Origin: Acidobacteriaceae bacterium
Lineage (GTDB): Bacteria > Acidobacteriota > Terriglobia > Terriglobales > Acidobacteriaceae
NCBI GenBank assembly: GCA_003151435.1
Contig: PLXP01000050.1
Span: forward strand, 1-64,000
Direction: 5' to 3'
Length of the DNA: 64,000 nucleotides
This document shows, in pieces, positions 9,206 through 20,722 of this stretch. The notes beneath the pieces are model-generated. The model made no database searches. It worked only from the letters and a program-made list of their open reading frames with translations, and had not been told where the DNA came from. How positions within the stretch are numbered: the stretch's first letter is position 1; every line of letters begins with the position of its first letter. A program made the translations under genes and the position numbers.

Positions 9206-11329
9206 TTACTGCACGGGATATGAATAGATGTTTACGCTGAAGGGGCGCACGGTAATGATGCCGGGAAATGCGCCGAGCGTTTGTTCTTCAACCTGAACCT
9301 CGGGCTTCTTATCCACCTGCACCGTTGCATCGATGGAATCGGGAGCCATTCGCCACAATTTGCCCGCACTGGTAAGTTTCGCTCCATTGATCGCAATCAT
9401 AATGCTCTGCTCGGAGTCGGATGGATTGAGCACGGCGATGGCGAGGGTCTTGCGGTTCTCGCTGAACGCGGCGCTTACGTCGAGCGGGTAGGTGTCGCTG
9501 CCGGGATTGATCGCCGGTTGGTCCCCGCCGGCCGGAAACGTCGGCTTCGGCTGCGGCGAGTCTCCGGTCACCTCTACGGGGATGGTGCCGAAGTGATCGC
9601 GGTACATCTTGAAGAGCATTCCTGTGGGATTGAGTATGGCTTCTGTGCGGTTGGAACTCATCATCGCGGTTGCGAAGGTAAATGCGCCCATTTGGAAGAT
9701 ATCGGAGTGGCGGAACATTTCGTGGAAGGCCCATGCGTACGCGGGGACGGTCTTGTAGGAGTTCGGTCCGCCTCCGAAATACGCCCACTCGTCGATGGCG
9801 ATGGGAACGGGCTTGGCGCGGAGCGCGGGAATGCGCTTCAAGTATTCCTGATAGTGCTCATATTTAGCGCGGACCTGGACAGCCGGCGCGCGCTCCCACT
9901 CGATCAGTGATAGAGGAGGATCGATGGGCACCTTCTTCTGCAGTTTCATGTCAGTATGCTGCGTGCCGGACGCGTAGTAGTGCTCGCTGACCATATCGAT
10001 GTTATCGAGGCAGTTGAGGAGCATCTGACCGGTCCAGTCGGCTGGCGAGAGATAATCGGGGACATACTGGCCGTTGATGCGGCGGGACTGATCGGCGCCT
10101 TCCATCACATCGGGCATGGCGCCGCCGGCGATCAACTTGATGGATGGGTCAACCGCTTTCATCTCCTTCGCGAATAAGTTGTGCTTCAACTCGAATTGCG
10201 GAAGCGACATGGCGCCCATCTGGTAGTCGCCCCAGGGTTCATTTCCGACGCCCCAGAACTTCACGTGGTATGGCTCAGGGTGGCCATTCTGGTCACGCCG
10301 TTTTCCCATGGGCGTAGTAGCGGCACCGTTGGTGTATTCGACCAGTTCGCGTGCCGACCATGCGTCGCCGAAGCCGGCATTGACGGTGATATAGGGGTCG
10401 GCGCCGAGGAGACGGCAGAGCGTGAGGAATTCATCGGTGCCTACATCGTTAGGCTGCACAGCGTGCCATACGGGATCAAAGATGGGCGGACGCTTGTCGA
10501 TGTCACCGACGCCGTAGCGCCACTCGTAGGCGGAGACGAAGTTGCCGCCAGGGAATCGCAGAACGCCAAAGCTCAACTGCTTGAGCGCGGCGATCACTTC
10601 CGGCCGGAAGCCTTCGATGTTGTCCGCGGGCATGAGCGAGACCGCACCGACGTGGAAGGACCCTGTACCTGTGCCGGTGATCTCAAGTGTTGCGTTGTCA
10701 CTGTCCGTTGCGGCCGTATAGCGCAATGGGAATTTGCGATATCCCGTGCCGGTCGTCCGGAGATTGATCGTCTGACGATCAGTGGATTCCTTGCCCCAGA
10801 TAAGTGAGACCTTGACCATTGCGCCCGGAAAGCTAGTAAGTACGATACGTCCAGTGTAGGCCTTGCCTTTTCGAACGGCGATTCCGGACTGGGCCAAGCC
10901 GCGCGGCACTTTCCCGTCGAGTTTGACAACCAGCGACTGAACTCCGGTGTAGGACGATTTGGTGTCCATCGTGACCACGCTCTCACCGATGGGTGCCCAC
11001 CAGCGAGTGGGCACGCGATTGAACCGGGGATTGCCTCCTGCATTTCCAATCACGGGAGAAGGTGTAGGAGCGCTGACTGCGACGGGGTAGAAGAACTTGC
11101 GATCGACAAGCATCTCAGACCAGACGCCGGTGTTGACGATGTCTCCGCCGTGCTCCAGGAACTGACCATAGGTGTTCTTCGAAATGGGAGCGCCTGTCTT
11201 CGAAGTATCGATCGTTGCGTTCACAATGCGAGCCTGAGACGAAGAAGTACAGGGCAGCGTCGACAGAACCAGGAGACACAATGCCGCGCGCAGAGAAAGC
11301 GTTTTCGCGAGCTTTTGGAATTGGTGCAT
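9206..11329 (-). CDS. GH51 alpha-L-arabinofuranosidase, carbohydrate-binding N-terminus
   Basis: A 707-residue secreted enzyme releasing terminal arabinofuranose from arabinoxylan or arabinan. The start is the ATG preceded by GAGGAGAA; the codons before it on the track are mostly that ribosome site. A signal peptide (LRAALCLLVLSTLPC) is followed by a family-51 N-terminal region and a beta-sandwich insert at about residues 120-220. The barrel carries the acid/base glutamate in GVGNEPWG and the nucleophile in IDEWAYF. It is followed by the esterase after 23 bases and preceded by a second, shorter GH51 gene, so the locus carries two distantly related copies. Confidence 0.9.
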   Translation of the reverse strand: MHQFQKLAKTLSLRAALCLLVLSTLPCTSSSQARIVNATIDTSKTGAPISKNTYGQFLEHGGDIVNTGVWSEMLVDRKFFYPVAVSAPTPSPVIGNAGGNPRFNRVPTRWWAPIGESVVTMDTKSSYTGVQSLVVKLDGKVPRGLAQSGIAVRKGKAYTGRIVLTSFPGAMVKVSLIWGKESTDRQTINLRTTGTGYRKFPLRYTAATDSDNATLEITGTGTGSFHVGAVSLMPADNIEGFRPEVIAALKQLSFGVLRFPGGNFVSAYEWRYGVGDIDKRPPIFDPVWHAVQPNDVGTDEFLTLCRLLGADPYITVNAGFGDAWSARELVEYTNGAATTPMGKRRDQNGHPEPYHVKFWGVGNEPWGDYQMGAMSLPQFELKHNLFAKEMKAVDPSIKLIAGGAMPDVMEGADQSRRINGQYVPDYLSPADWTGQMLLNCLDNIDMVSEHYYASGTQHTDMKLQKKVPIDPPLSLIEWERAPAVQVRAKYEHYQEYLKRIPALRAKPVPIAIDEWAYFGGGPNSYKTVPAYAWAFHEMFRHSDIFQMGAFTFATAMMSSNRTEAILNPTGMLFKMYRDHFGTIPVEVTGDSPQPKPTFPAGGDQPAINPGSDTYPLDVSAAFSENRKTLAIAVLNPSDSEQSIMIAINGAKLTSAGKLWRMAPDSIDATVQVDKKPEVQVEEQTLGAFPGIITVRPFSVNIYSYPVQ

Positions 11330-11387
11330 GGTTCGTTTTCTCCTCATATTTGGATGGAGCGAAATGCCGATGCCTTCAGGCGGCGCG

Positions 11388-12971
11388 TTAGTATGGCTCA
11401 ATCGAGATGACAGTCACGGATCGGGGCGCTACGGTGAGTGAGAGCTTGCCGTTCTGAAGTTTCACTGCAGTCGGCTTCGGAACAATTGCATTCGGCGATT
11501 CGAAGGTGTTGATACTGTCCACTGCGGCTCCCGTCAACGTCTCCGCCTTGGCCGACTTTGCCGTTATTCCTGCGAGGTCAGCATTGATGGTGGCGGGGTC
11601 TTCCGCGTCGAGGTTGGTGATCTCAAGCAACAGCTGTCCATCCGCGCCTTTTGCGGCAATGGCGTCAACGCGCGGCAGGGACACGCCGCCGTGCGTGTAG
11701 GTGCCCGCGTCGAAGACCACCGGCATGAACGTCGCGTCCTGAAACGGAACGTACATCTTGAAAACGTAATAGGTAGGTGTCAAGACTAGCTTCTCTTTGT
11801 CGGTGAGGATCATCGCCTGGAGCACGTTGATCATCTGCGCAATGTTAGCCATGCGCACGCGATCGGCGTGACGGGCGAAGATGTTCAAGTTGAGCGCGGC
11901 CAGGATCGCGTCGCGAACGCTGTTCTGTTGGACGAGAAATGCCGGATTGGAGCCGGGCAATGGCGCGTGCCACGCTCCCCACTCATCCACGCTCAACGTG
12001 ACCTTCTTCTCCGGATCGTACTGATCCATGACGACCTCCTGCTTGCGCAGGAACTCATCCATGAAGAGGGTGGATTTGATGGTTTTGACGTAGTCGTCCA
12101 GCCCGAACTTCTCCGAGGAGGTCGAGGGTGGCCAGCCATTGGGAACCGTATACCAGTGAAGCGAGACGCCGTTGATATCCCACGCCCAGGTGTGCTTCTT
12201 CCACGCTTTCATCACTGATTCAGTCCACTCGGTGTCAGGCGTGCCAGGACCCACCGCGATCTTCAGCATCTGGTCCTTGCTGCGTTGCGCAGGGTTCATA
12301 TTCAGCACGAAGCGGCTGTACACCTTCATCAAGCTCACGTAATAGTCGGGCGTCATCGCGCCGCCACAATCCCAGCTTTCGTTGCCGATGCCGAGAAAGC
12401 CGACCTTATAAGGCTCAGGATGGCCATTGGCGGCTCGCTCTTTGGCAAGAGCCGTCGGCGCGGCGGCGGTCATGTACTCCAGCCACTCGGCTGCCTCCTC
12501 GGTCGTTCCTGAGCCGACATTGATGGACACGTAGGGTGTGCTGCCAATCTGCTGGATGAAGTCCATAAACTCATCGGTGCCGAAGACATTCGTATCGATG
12601 ACGTCGCCCCAGGCGGAGTTCACGGTTGCGGGTCGCTTATCTCGAGGGCCGACTCCCTTGCGCCAGTGATACTGGTCGGCGAAACAGCCGCCGGGCCAGC
12701 GGACGTTCGGCACCTTGAGTTCCTTGAGCGCAGCAACGACGTCGTTGCGGATTCCACGGGTATTCGGAATAGATGAGTCGGGGCCGACCCAGATGCCTTC
12801 GTAGAGGCCATGGCCGAGATTCTCGGCGAACTGGCCGAAGAGGTTGCGATCGATCTTCGGACCCGGCTTCGACGCATCGACAGAGAGATGAACAATGTTG
12901 TCGGCAGCCAACAACGGCGCAACCGAAGAGAAAACAAGCAGACAGAAAACTGCAAGAACACGACGCGCCAA
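11388..12971 (-). CDS. GH51 alpha-L-arabinofuranosidase, compact form
   Basis: A 527-residue secreted arabinofuranosidase. I place the start at a TTG: GGAGG lies eight bases upstream, and the product then begins directly with a signal peptide (ARRVLAVFCLLVFSSVAPLLA). The track ATG 39 codons earlier gives a leaderless-looking extension with no ribosome site. The family glutamates are in GIGNESWDCGG (acid/base) and LSVDEWGAWH (nucleophile). It lacks the beta-sandwich insert of its neighbour. It is the first gene of the leftward arm and faces the rightward arm across about 230 bases. Confidence 0.88.
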   Translation of the reverse strand: MARRVLAVFCLLVFSSVAPLLAADNIVHLSVDASKPGPKIDRNLFGQFAENLGHGLYEGIWVGPDSSIPNTRGIRNDVVAALKELKVPNVRWPGGCFADQYHWRKGVGPRDKRPATVNSAWGDVIDTNVFGTDEFMDFIQQIGSTPYVSINVGSGTTEEAAEWLEYMTAAAPTALAKERAANGHPEPYKVGFLGIGNESWDCGGAMTPDYYVSLMKVYSRFVLNMNPAQRSKDQMLKIAVGPGTPDTEWTESVMKAWKKHTWAWDINGVSLHWYTVPNGWPPSTSSEKFGLDDYVKTIKSTLFMDEFLRKQEVVMDQYDPEKKVTLSVDEWGAWHAPLPGSNPAFLVQQNSVRDAILAALNLNIFARHADRVRMANIAQMINVLQAMILTDKEKLVLTPTYYVFKMYVPFQDATFMPVVFDAGTYTHGGVSLPRVDAIAAKGADGQLLLEITNLDAEDPATINADLAGITAKSAKAETLTGAAVDSINTFESPNAIVPKPTAVKLQNGKLSLTVAPRSVTVISIEPY

Positions 12972-13086
12972 AGACTCTGCCTCCGTTGAGCCGTCGGAAT
13001 TCGAGGCACGAGATTTACAGCCGCCGTTCTCGTATTCCGTTCCGGAACCCTCGAATATACACAGCACAAGCCAGAGCGAACAAGCC

Positions 13087-13104
13087 AAATAAATCGCTTT
13101 ATTT
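13087..13104. promoter_or_regulatory. AT-rich palindrome in the divergent promoter region
   Basis: Seven-base arms AAATAAA and TTTATTT flank TCGC, between the two arms of the glycan locus. It could be an operator or part of overlapping -10 regions. No bound protein can be named. Confidence 0.35.
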
Positions 13105-13181
13105 TTCTAGGATGACGGATTTAACATGCCGATGGTTGATGTTTGCAGACTGATCCGGTTCCAAGCCGGCTCTGTCTCGGT

Positions 13182-14425
<1,244 letters not shown>

Positions 14426-14436
14426 CAGAGGTTCAC

Positions 14437-17121
14437 ATGAGCAGATACATGACGCAGATGATGCAGAGATTTGTCCTGGGAGCTGGAACGCTTCTCTTTG
14501 TCTTGACCGTACAGACTGCGGTTGCCCAAGGTGCGGCGTCTCCTGGGTATCTGGACACCAATTTGACGCCTGAACAGAGGGCTGCCGACCTGGTGCGCCG
14601 AATGACTCTCGCGGAGAAGGCTACGCAAATGCAGAACAACTCCGCGGCAGTGCCACGGCTCAACGTTCCCGCATACCAATGGTGGAGCGAGGCCCTTCAC
14701 GGCGTCATCAACGATGGCGTAACCGAGTATCCCGAGCCCATCGGCCTGGCTGCGACTTTTGATGCGCCGGGAATTCACACCATGGCAGCCCAGATTGGCA
14801 TCGAGGGGCGCATCAAGCACGTGCAAAATGCGCGCGAGGGACACACCGGCATCATGGGGGGCCTCGATTTCTGGTCGCCGAATCTGAACATCTTTCGCGA
14901 TCCGCGCTGGGGTCGCGGTCAGGAAACCTACGGCGAAGACCCGTTCCTTACCGGCCGCATGGGAGTTGCCTACGTGACCGGATTGCAGGGCGACAATCCG
15001 AAGTATTACCTCGGCATAGCAACCCCGAAACACTATGCCGTACATAGCGGGCCGGAGCCCACCCGACACTTTGCCGATGTGGACGTGAGCAAGCACGATC
15101 AGGTCGACACCTACGAGCCAGCATTCCGCGCTGCCATCGTGGAAGGCAAAGCCGGCTCTGTGATGTGCGCGTACAACGCAATCAATGGCGAGCCCGCATG
15201 CGCAAGCCAGTACCTGCTCCAGGACCAGTTACGCGGCAAGTGGGGATTTCAGGGGTATGTGGTTTCAGACTGCGACGCGGTTCGCGACGTGGCAGCCAAT
15301 CATCGTTACCGCTCAACCCAGGCACAAGGCGCGGCTATTTCAGTAATCAGGGGCATGGATAACGAGTGCGTCACCTTTACCTCAAGATTTGGAGAGCCCG
15401 TCGAAAAGGCCTATATCGACGCTGTACAACAGGGATACCTGCCTGAAAGCACACTGGACACGGCGCTCATCCGCCTGTTCACCGCGCGCATCAAGCTCGG
15501 CATGTTCGACCCGCCTGACATGGTTCCCTTCACCAAGATCGACGAGAAGGAACTCGACAGCGCCGAACATCGCGCCCACGCACGCAAACTCGCGAATGAG
15601 ACCATGGTCCTGCTAAAGAACGACGGTCTGCTTCCCATTAAGCCGGGGATCAAAAAGATCGCCGTCATAGGCCCGCTGGCCGACCAGACCCGGCCGCTGA
15701 TCGGAAACTATGCTGGTCAGCCCACGCATATCGTCTCCATCCTCGACGGTCTGCGGACTGAGTTTCCCAACGTGACGATCACATTCGTCCCCGGAACCCA
15801 GTTCCTGCGCACTGATGGAACCCTTGTGCCGGACGGCCTGCTTACTACTCCGGATGGCAAGCCCGGCCTTAAGGCTGACTACAACGAAGGAATGCGGCGG
15901 GGACCGGGGGCTGGGGAAACGAATACCAAACCGCTCGTCAGCCGTACGGAAACGAATGTCGAACTCACCGAAAATAACCTGCCAGCAGAAGTTGCCGGAA
16001 AGAAGACGTTTGGGGCACAGTGGTCAGGATTCCTGACACCCACGGAATCAGGGGACTTTCTTCTCGGCATTCGCTGCGAAGGATTCGGAAGGCTTGCGGT
16101 TGATGGCAAGCAGGTAGCGACGGCGTTCGGCGGTGGCACGCGAGGACTCTCATCGGGCGTGGGCCGCGTCCACCTCGAAAAGGGACACAAGGTCGCGCTC
16201 GAGATCTCCTACGGAACCAGAAATAGTAAACCCCATGCCGAACTGATCTGGGCCAGGTACAACGGCGCTCCTTCGCCAGAAGCCATTGCCGCGGCGAAGA
16301 ATGCCGATGCCGTGATTGCCGTGGTGGGAATCACAAGTCAGCTCGAAGGCGAAGAAATGCCGGTGAGTGAACCGGGATTCCTGGGCGGAGATCGGACCAG
16401 CATCGATCTGCCCCAGCCGGAAGAAGACTTGGTGGAAGCTGTGGCTGCCACCGGCAAACCGCTCGCCGTGGTTCTCCTGAATGGCAGTGCCCTCGCCGTC
16501 AATTGGATCAACGAGCATGCCAACGCCATCCTCGAAGCATGGTACCCGGGAGAAGAAGGCGGAGCGGCAGTGGCCGAAACGCTGAGCGGAAAGAATAATC
16601 CTGCGGGTCGGCTGCCGGTTACGTTCTATACCGGCGTCAGCCAGTTGCCAAATTTCGAGGACTTCGGCATGGCCAACCGAACCTACCGCTATTTCAACGA
16701 CAAGCCTCTTTATCCGTTTGGCTACGGCCTCAGCTACACGACCTTCAAATATAGCGACCTCAATGTTCCGGTGCAGGCGGTGCCAGCTGGGCAGCCTGTG
16801 AGTGCCGATGTGACGATCACCAACACGGGCAAAGTTGCGGGAGATGAGGTTGTACAGGCCTATCTCAAATTCCCTGCTGTGAAGGGTGCGCCGCTCGTAG
16901 CTCTTCGCGGATTCCAGCGTGTTCATCTTGAACCGGGCGCGAGCCAGAAGGTTCATTTCGACTTGAAGGACCGCGACCTGGGCATCGTGACCGAGGACGG
17001 AAATCCAATCATCGCTCAAGGTGATTACACCATCAGCATCGGCGGAGGCCAGCCGGACACAGCAGCGCCAGCGGTGACCGGAAAGTTTCATATCGAAGGC
17101 CAAGTTGCCTTGCCGGAATAA
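14437..17121 (+). CDS. GH3 beta-xylosidase/beta-glucosidase with PA14 domain
   Basis: An 894-residue secreted family-3 glycosidase. The ATG is preceded by AGAGG; the track start lies inside the esterase gene. A signal peptide (LGAGTLLFVLTVQTAVAQ) leads to the barrel domain, where KHYAVHSGPE and the nucleophile block VVSDCDAV (Asp at about 278) are clear. SDCD rather than SDW is common in beta-xylosidases of this family. The alpha/beta sandwich domain is interrupted by a PA14 domain at about residues 480-610 (SGFLTPTESGDFLLG), which usually shapes substrate access. TSQLEGEE likely carries the acid/base, and a fibronectin-III-like domain ends the protein. Confidence 0.92.
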   Translation: MSRYMTQMMQRFVLGAGTLLFVLTVQTAVAQGAASPGYLDTNLTPEQRAADLVRRMTLAEKATQMQNNSAAVPRLNVPAYQWWSEALHGVINDGVTEYPEPIGLAATFDAPGIHTMAAQIGIEGRIKHVQNAREGHTGIMGGLDFWSPNLNIFRDPRWGRGQETYGEDPFLTGRMGVAYVTGLQGDNPKYYLGIATPKHYAVHSGPEPTRHFADVDVSKHDQVDTYEPAFRAAIVEGKAGSVMCAYNAINGEPACASQYLLQDQLRGKWGFQGYVVSDCDAVRDVAANHRYRSTQAQGAAISVIRGMDNECVTFTSRFGEPVEKAYIDAVQQGYLPESTLDTALIRLFTARIKLGMFDPPDMVPFTKIDEKELDSAEHRAHARKLANETMVLLKNDGLLPIKPGIKKIAVIGPLADQTRPLIGNYAGQPTHIVSILDGLRTEFPNVTITFVPGTQFLRTDGTLVPDGLLTTPDGKPGLKADYNEGMRRGPGAGETNTKPLVSRTETNVELTENNLPAEVAGKKTFGAQWSGFLTPTESGDFLLGIRCEGFGRLAVDGKQVATAFGGGTRGLSSGVGRVHLEKGHKVALEISYGTRNSKPHAELIWARYNGAPSPEAIAAAKNADAVIAVVGITSQLEGEEMPVSEPGFLGGDRTSIDLPQPEEDLVEAVAATGKPLAVVLLNGSALAVNWINEHANAILEAWYPGEEGGAAVAETLSGKNNPAGRLPVTFYTGVSQLPNFEDFGMANRTYRYFNDKPLYPFGYGLSYTTFKYSDLNVPVQAVPAGQPVSADVTITNTGKVAGDEVVQAYLKFPAVKGAPLVALRGFQRVHLEPGASQKVHFDLKDRDLGIVTEDGNPIIAQGDYTISIGGGQPDTAAPAVTGKFHIEGQVALPE

Positions 17122-17161
17122 AGGGCTACATTGAATCCCGCTCAGGGATAGAGGGGAATTC

Positions 17162-18967
17162 GTGCAAAGACGGGATTTCTGCAAACTACTTGCGATCGCT
17201 GCGGCATCGAAAGCTTTGCCATCAGCTGGGCGAACTGCCCAGGAGAGCCAGCCTGGATTGCCGAGTGGGTTCAACCAATACACGCAGGACTACGCTCAGT
17301 TTTGCGCTCAGCCGCCGGAGAAGAGAGTCTTCTACAAGGTCAGCGATGGAAAAATCATCGAGGAACGCCTTGAGGAGGTCGCATGGCAGCCGCCGGCATG
17401 GAACTACAACCCGGTTGCGCAATCCGTCGCCGGTGGGCTTTGGGATGATGTGCCCTTAAGGTCGCCAATCCCCGATCTCGCTGGCGATGGTCCGTTCAAA
17501 CCCAAATGGGATTCGTTGCTTGAGTACGAAGCACCGGATTGGTATCAGGATGCCAAGTTCGGCATTTGGGCTCACTGGAGTCCGCAGTGCGTTGCCGAAG
17601 CCGGGGACTGGTATGCGCGCAATATGTATATCGAGGACCAGCGCCAGTACAAATATCAACTTGAACATTTCGGTCCGCCATCGCGATTCGGATACAAGGA
17701 CCTTTGTGCACAGTGGACCCTGCTGAACTGGGACCCGGACGAGTTGATTGCACGCTACAAAAATGCAGGCGCGAAAATATTTGTCGCTCTGGCCAATCAC
17801 CATGACAGCTTCGACGCGTGGGACTCGAAGCATCAGCCTTGGAATGCCGCTGCCATCGGTCCGCACCGTGATGTGATCGGCACATGGGCTGCGGCGGCGC
17901 GGAGGCAGGGGCTACGGTTCGGTGTGACGGTGCATCAGGCGCGCAACTGGTGGTGGTTCCAGCCTTCGCATGGCGCTGACAAGTCCGGCCCGCGGACTGG
18001 CGTTCCGTATGATGGCCATCTCACGCAGCCAGATGGAAAGGATCAGTGGTGGCAAGGGCTCGATCCCCAGCGACTCTACGGCGTGAAGCACCCGGCTGGC
18101 TCCCTGCCCGACACATCCTATGTGAAGAACTTCTACGACCGGACCCGCGATCTCATCGACCAGCACAATCCCGACTTGCTTTATTTCGATGATTCGCTGC
18201 TGCCGCTCGGCTGGGCCGGATTGAATATCGGCGCGTACTTCTACAACAAGAGCGTGAAGACGAATGGCAAGATGGAAGCCGTCCTGAACGTCAAGGATGT
18301 TCCGGCCCGGCTGGCCAAAGCGGTTGTCGCTGATTATGAACGGGGGCTGACTGCCGAGATCATGAAGCATCCCTGGCAATCTGAGACCTGCATCGGCGCC
18401 TGGCATTATCTTCGCTTTCTCTACGAGAAGCCGGGGGAATACGGCGGGTATCTGCCCCCGCGCGATGTGATCCACTGGTTGATTGACACTGTGAGCAAGA
18501 ACGGCACGTTTATCCTGAATGTTCCCGGCAGGCCCGACGGAACCATTGACAGCAAGGAAATCGCGGTGCTCGACGGCATCACAGCATGGATGCAGACCAA
18601 TGGCGAGTCGATCTATGAAACTCGGCCGTGGAAGGTTTACGGTGAAGGCCCCAATAGCGTAAAGGCGGGGTCCTTCCAGGGTGAGAGCGTGAACAAACTG
18701 GGAGAAAAAGATATCCGATTCACGCGCAATAAGGCGATTACTCTAATCTACGCACTGCTGCTAGGCTGGCCGACAGAATCGTTCGCTGTGCAAGCTCTGG
18801 GACTCTCAGCGGCAACAAAGCCTGGGAGAATCGGCAAGCTCGAACTTCTGGGAACCGACCAGAAAATCAGCTGGAAGCAGCAGGACGATGCTCTGCGGGT
18901 GGAGCTTCCAAAGCTCTATAAACCAGCGGTTGATTATGCCGCCGTGCTCAAAGTGACATTGGCGTAA
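17162..18967 (+). CDS. GH29 alpha-L-fucosidase, Tat-exported
   Basis: A 601-residue family-29 enzyme that removes terminal alpha-L-fucose. It starts with GTG behind AGAGGGG. The N-terminus QRRDFCKLLAIAAA is a twin-arginine export signal. Family marks are AKFGIWAHWSPQ, ALANHHDSFD and the nucleophile aspartate in LLYFDDS at about residue 343. The C-terminus is a small beta-sandwich. It lies 40 bases after the GH3 gene, with a short ATCCC/GGGAT hairpin in between that may tune expression. A second GH29 gene, with the same signal type, is 17 kb away. Confidence 0.88.
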   Translation: MQRRDFCKLLAIAAASKALPSAGRTAQESQPGLPSGFNQYTQDYAQFCAQPPEKRVFYKVSDGKIIEERLEEVAWQPPAWNYNPVAQSVAGGLWDDVPLRSPIPDLAGDGPFKPKWDSLLEYEAPDWYQDAKFGIWAHWSPQCVAEAGDWYARNMYIEDQRQYKYQLEHFGPPSRFGYKDLCAQWTLLNWDPDELIARYKNAGAKIFVALANHHDSFDAWDSKHQPWNAAAIGPHRDVIGTWAAAARRQGLRFGVTVHQARNWWWFQPSHGADKSGPRTGVPYDGHLTQPDGKDQWWQGLDPQRLYGVKHPAGSLPDTSYVKNFYDRTRDLIDQHNPDLLYFDDSLLPLGWAGLNIGAYFYNKSVKTNGKMEAVLNVKDVPARLAKAVVADYERGLTAEIMKHPWQSETCIGAWHYLRFLYEKPGEYGGYLPPRDVIHWLIDTVSKNGTFILNVPGRPDGTIDSKEIAVLDGITAWMQTNGESIYETRPWKVYGEGPNSVKAGSFQGESVNKLGEKDIRFTRNKAITLIYALLLGWPTESFAVQALGLSAATKPGRIGKLELLGTDQKISWKQQDDALRVELPKLYKPAVDYAAVLKVTLA

Positions 18968-19097
18968 GCGAAAAGACCGTGGCTCGCTGGTCGCTCAGCC
19001 GATGTCTGGAAGCCTGACCGGAACGCTGCGGGAACAGATGCTAATATCACGTCGATTGTCGAAATCACAACTTCAAGCTCCGGAGATGGACCAATCC

Positions 19098-20687
19098 ATG
19101 CTTCATTTTTTCATGCGGCGCCTGTGTATTGTCGTGCTTGGGTTTCTTGCGGTCTCACTCGCTTCCGCACAGGCGAATCAGAACTCGTTGCGTCATGTCG
19201 CAGCCGACGTGAAAGACACACGCGGTCCGGTTGATCGCTTCTTTGACCTTTCAGTCGGCTCCGATTATCCCGGAACGTTGATTCGAGATGACAGCCAGGC
19301 GCAGCTCAAACTTGTCACCGGCGAACTCGGTTTTCGCTACATACGATTCCATGGCATCTTCCATGATGTTCTGGGAACGGTCCGTGACGAAGATGGAAAG
19401 ACGGTGTACGACTGGGCCAAGATCGACCAGCTCTACGACGACCTGCTGGCGCGCCACATCAAGCCGTTTATCGAACTCGGCTTTACTCCGAAAGCGCTGG
19501 CAACGTCCGAGAATAGCATCTTCTATTGGCACGGGAATACATCGCACCCGAAGCCAGATGGCTGGCGCAACCTCGTGGACGCTTTTGTCCGGCACGTTGA
19601 AAGCAAGTATGGCAAAGACGAAGTACGCGCCTGGTACTTCGAGGTGTGGAACGAGCCGAACTTGTCCGGCTTCTGGGAGGGCAGCGACCAGAAGGCATAT
19701 TTCGAGCTCTATGATCTGACCGCCAAGACAATCAAAATTGTCGATCCCAACTTGCGCGTCGGCGGCCCCAGTACCGCCGGCGCAGCATGGGTCCCCGAAT
19801 TCCTGGCGCATGTCAAGCTCAGCGGCACTCCAGTCGATTTCGTGACGACGCATACTTACGGCGTCCAGGGAGGATTTCTGGACGAGAACGGAAAGAGCGA
19901 TACCAAGCTCGATCCTTCTCCAGACGCAATCATCGGCGACCTGCGCCACGTGCGCGAGGAGATTTCAGCATCAGCTTTTCCTGGCCTTCCGCTCTATTTC
20001 ACTGAGTGGAGCACCAGCTATACGCCACGCGATTCCGTGCACGACTCCTACATCAGCGCGCCCTATATCCTCAACAAGCTGAAAGCCAGCCAGGGGTTGG
20101 TGCAGGGCATGAGCTACTGGACGTACACCGACCTGTTCGAAGAACCCGGGCCACCGACCGCTCCCTTTCAAGGCGGATTTGGATTGCTGAATCCTCAAGG
20201 GATCCGCAAGCCGGCGTACTTCGCATACAAGTATCTGCATGCGCTTGACGGAAACAGCCTTGCAACGAACGATCCGCAGGCGATGTTGTCCACAAAGGAT
20301 GGAAACGTGACGGCTGTAATCTGGGACTTCGAACAGCCGGAACAGAAAGTCAGCAATCGCTCCTTCTATACAAAGGTGATTCCATCGCATCCAGTCGCGC
20401 CTGTGCATCTGCGTCTGACACACGTTGCGACAAATTCCACGTATCACCTGGAAGTGCACCGCACCGGGTTTCATTCGAACGATGCTTACACGGCCTACAT
20501 TGAACTTGGTTCTCCCCCGAAACTGACTGAAGCGCAGATCGTGCATTTGAACGACCTCACGCGCGATCTTCCGGAGACGGATAAGGTCGTGCGCAGCGCC
20601 GCCGACGGCACTATTGATGTCACTTTCCCGATGAACAGCAACGATATTGTCCTGGTGAGGCTGGTTCGTAACCCGGCAGCCAAGTGA
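19098..20687 (+). CDS. GH39 beta-xylosidase family protein
   Basis: A secreted enzyme of about 529 residues, predicted to release xylose from xylo-oligosaccharides. The start is uncertain: I prefer the ATG following GGAG with an uncleaved-looking basic leader, while ATGs at 19086 and 19113 are also possible. A signal peptide (LCIVVLGFLAVSLASAQ) is clear. The barrel contains the acid/base motif WNEPN (Glu about 186) and the nucleophile in YFTEWS (Glu about 303). A C-terminal beta domain follows. The gene ends next to the GH42 start and probably shares its transcript. Confidence 0.87.
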   Translation: MLHFFMRRLCIVVLGFLAVSLASAQANQNSLRHVAADVKDTRGPVDRFFDLSVGSDYPGTLIRDDSQAQLKLVTGELGFRYIRFHGIFHDVLGTVRDEDGKTVYDWAKIDQLYDDLLARHIKPFIELGFTPKALATSENSIFYWHGNTSHPKPDGWRNLVDAFVRHVESKYGKDEVRAWYFEVWNEPNLSGFWEGSDQKAYFELYDLTAKTIKIVDPNLRVGGPSTAGAAWVPEFLAHVKLSGTPVDFVTTHTYGVQGGFLDENGKSDTKLDPSPDAIIGDLRHVREEISASAFPGLPLYFTEWSTSYTPRDSVHDSYISAPYILNKLKASQGLVQGMSYWTYTDLFEEPGPPTAPFQGGFGLLNPQGIRKPAYFAYKYLHALDGNSLATNDPQAMLSTKDGNVTAVIWDFEQPEQKVSNRSFYTKVIPSHPVAPVHLRLTHVATNSTYHLEVHRTGFHSNDAYTAYIELGSPPKLTEAQIVHLNDLTRDLPETDKVVRSAADGTIDVTFPMNSNDIVLVRLVRNPAAK

Positions 20688-20722
20688 TCGATCTGCGGCG
20701 TATCACTAACGAAGGGGAGCAG

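Noticed and set aside
16150-17283. A 377-codon minus-strand frame
   Set aside because: It is antisense to the GH3 gene and to the start of GH29, with no recognisable feature.
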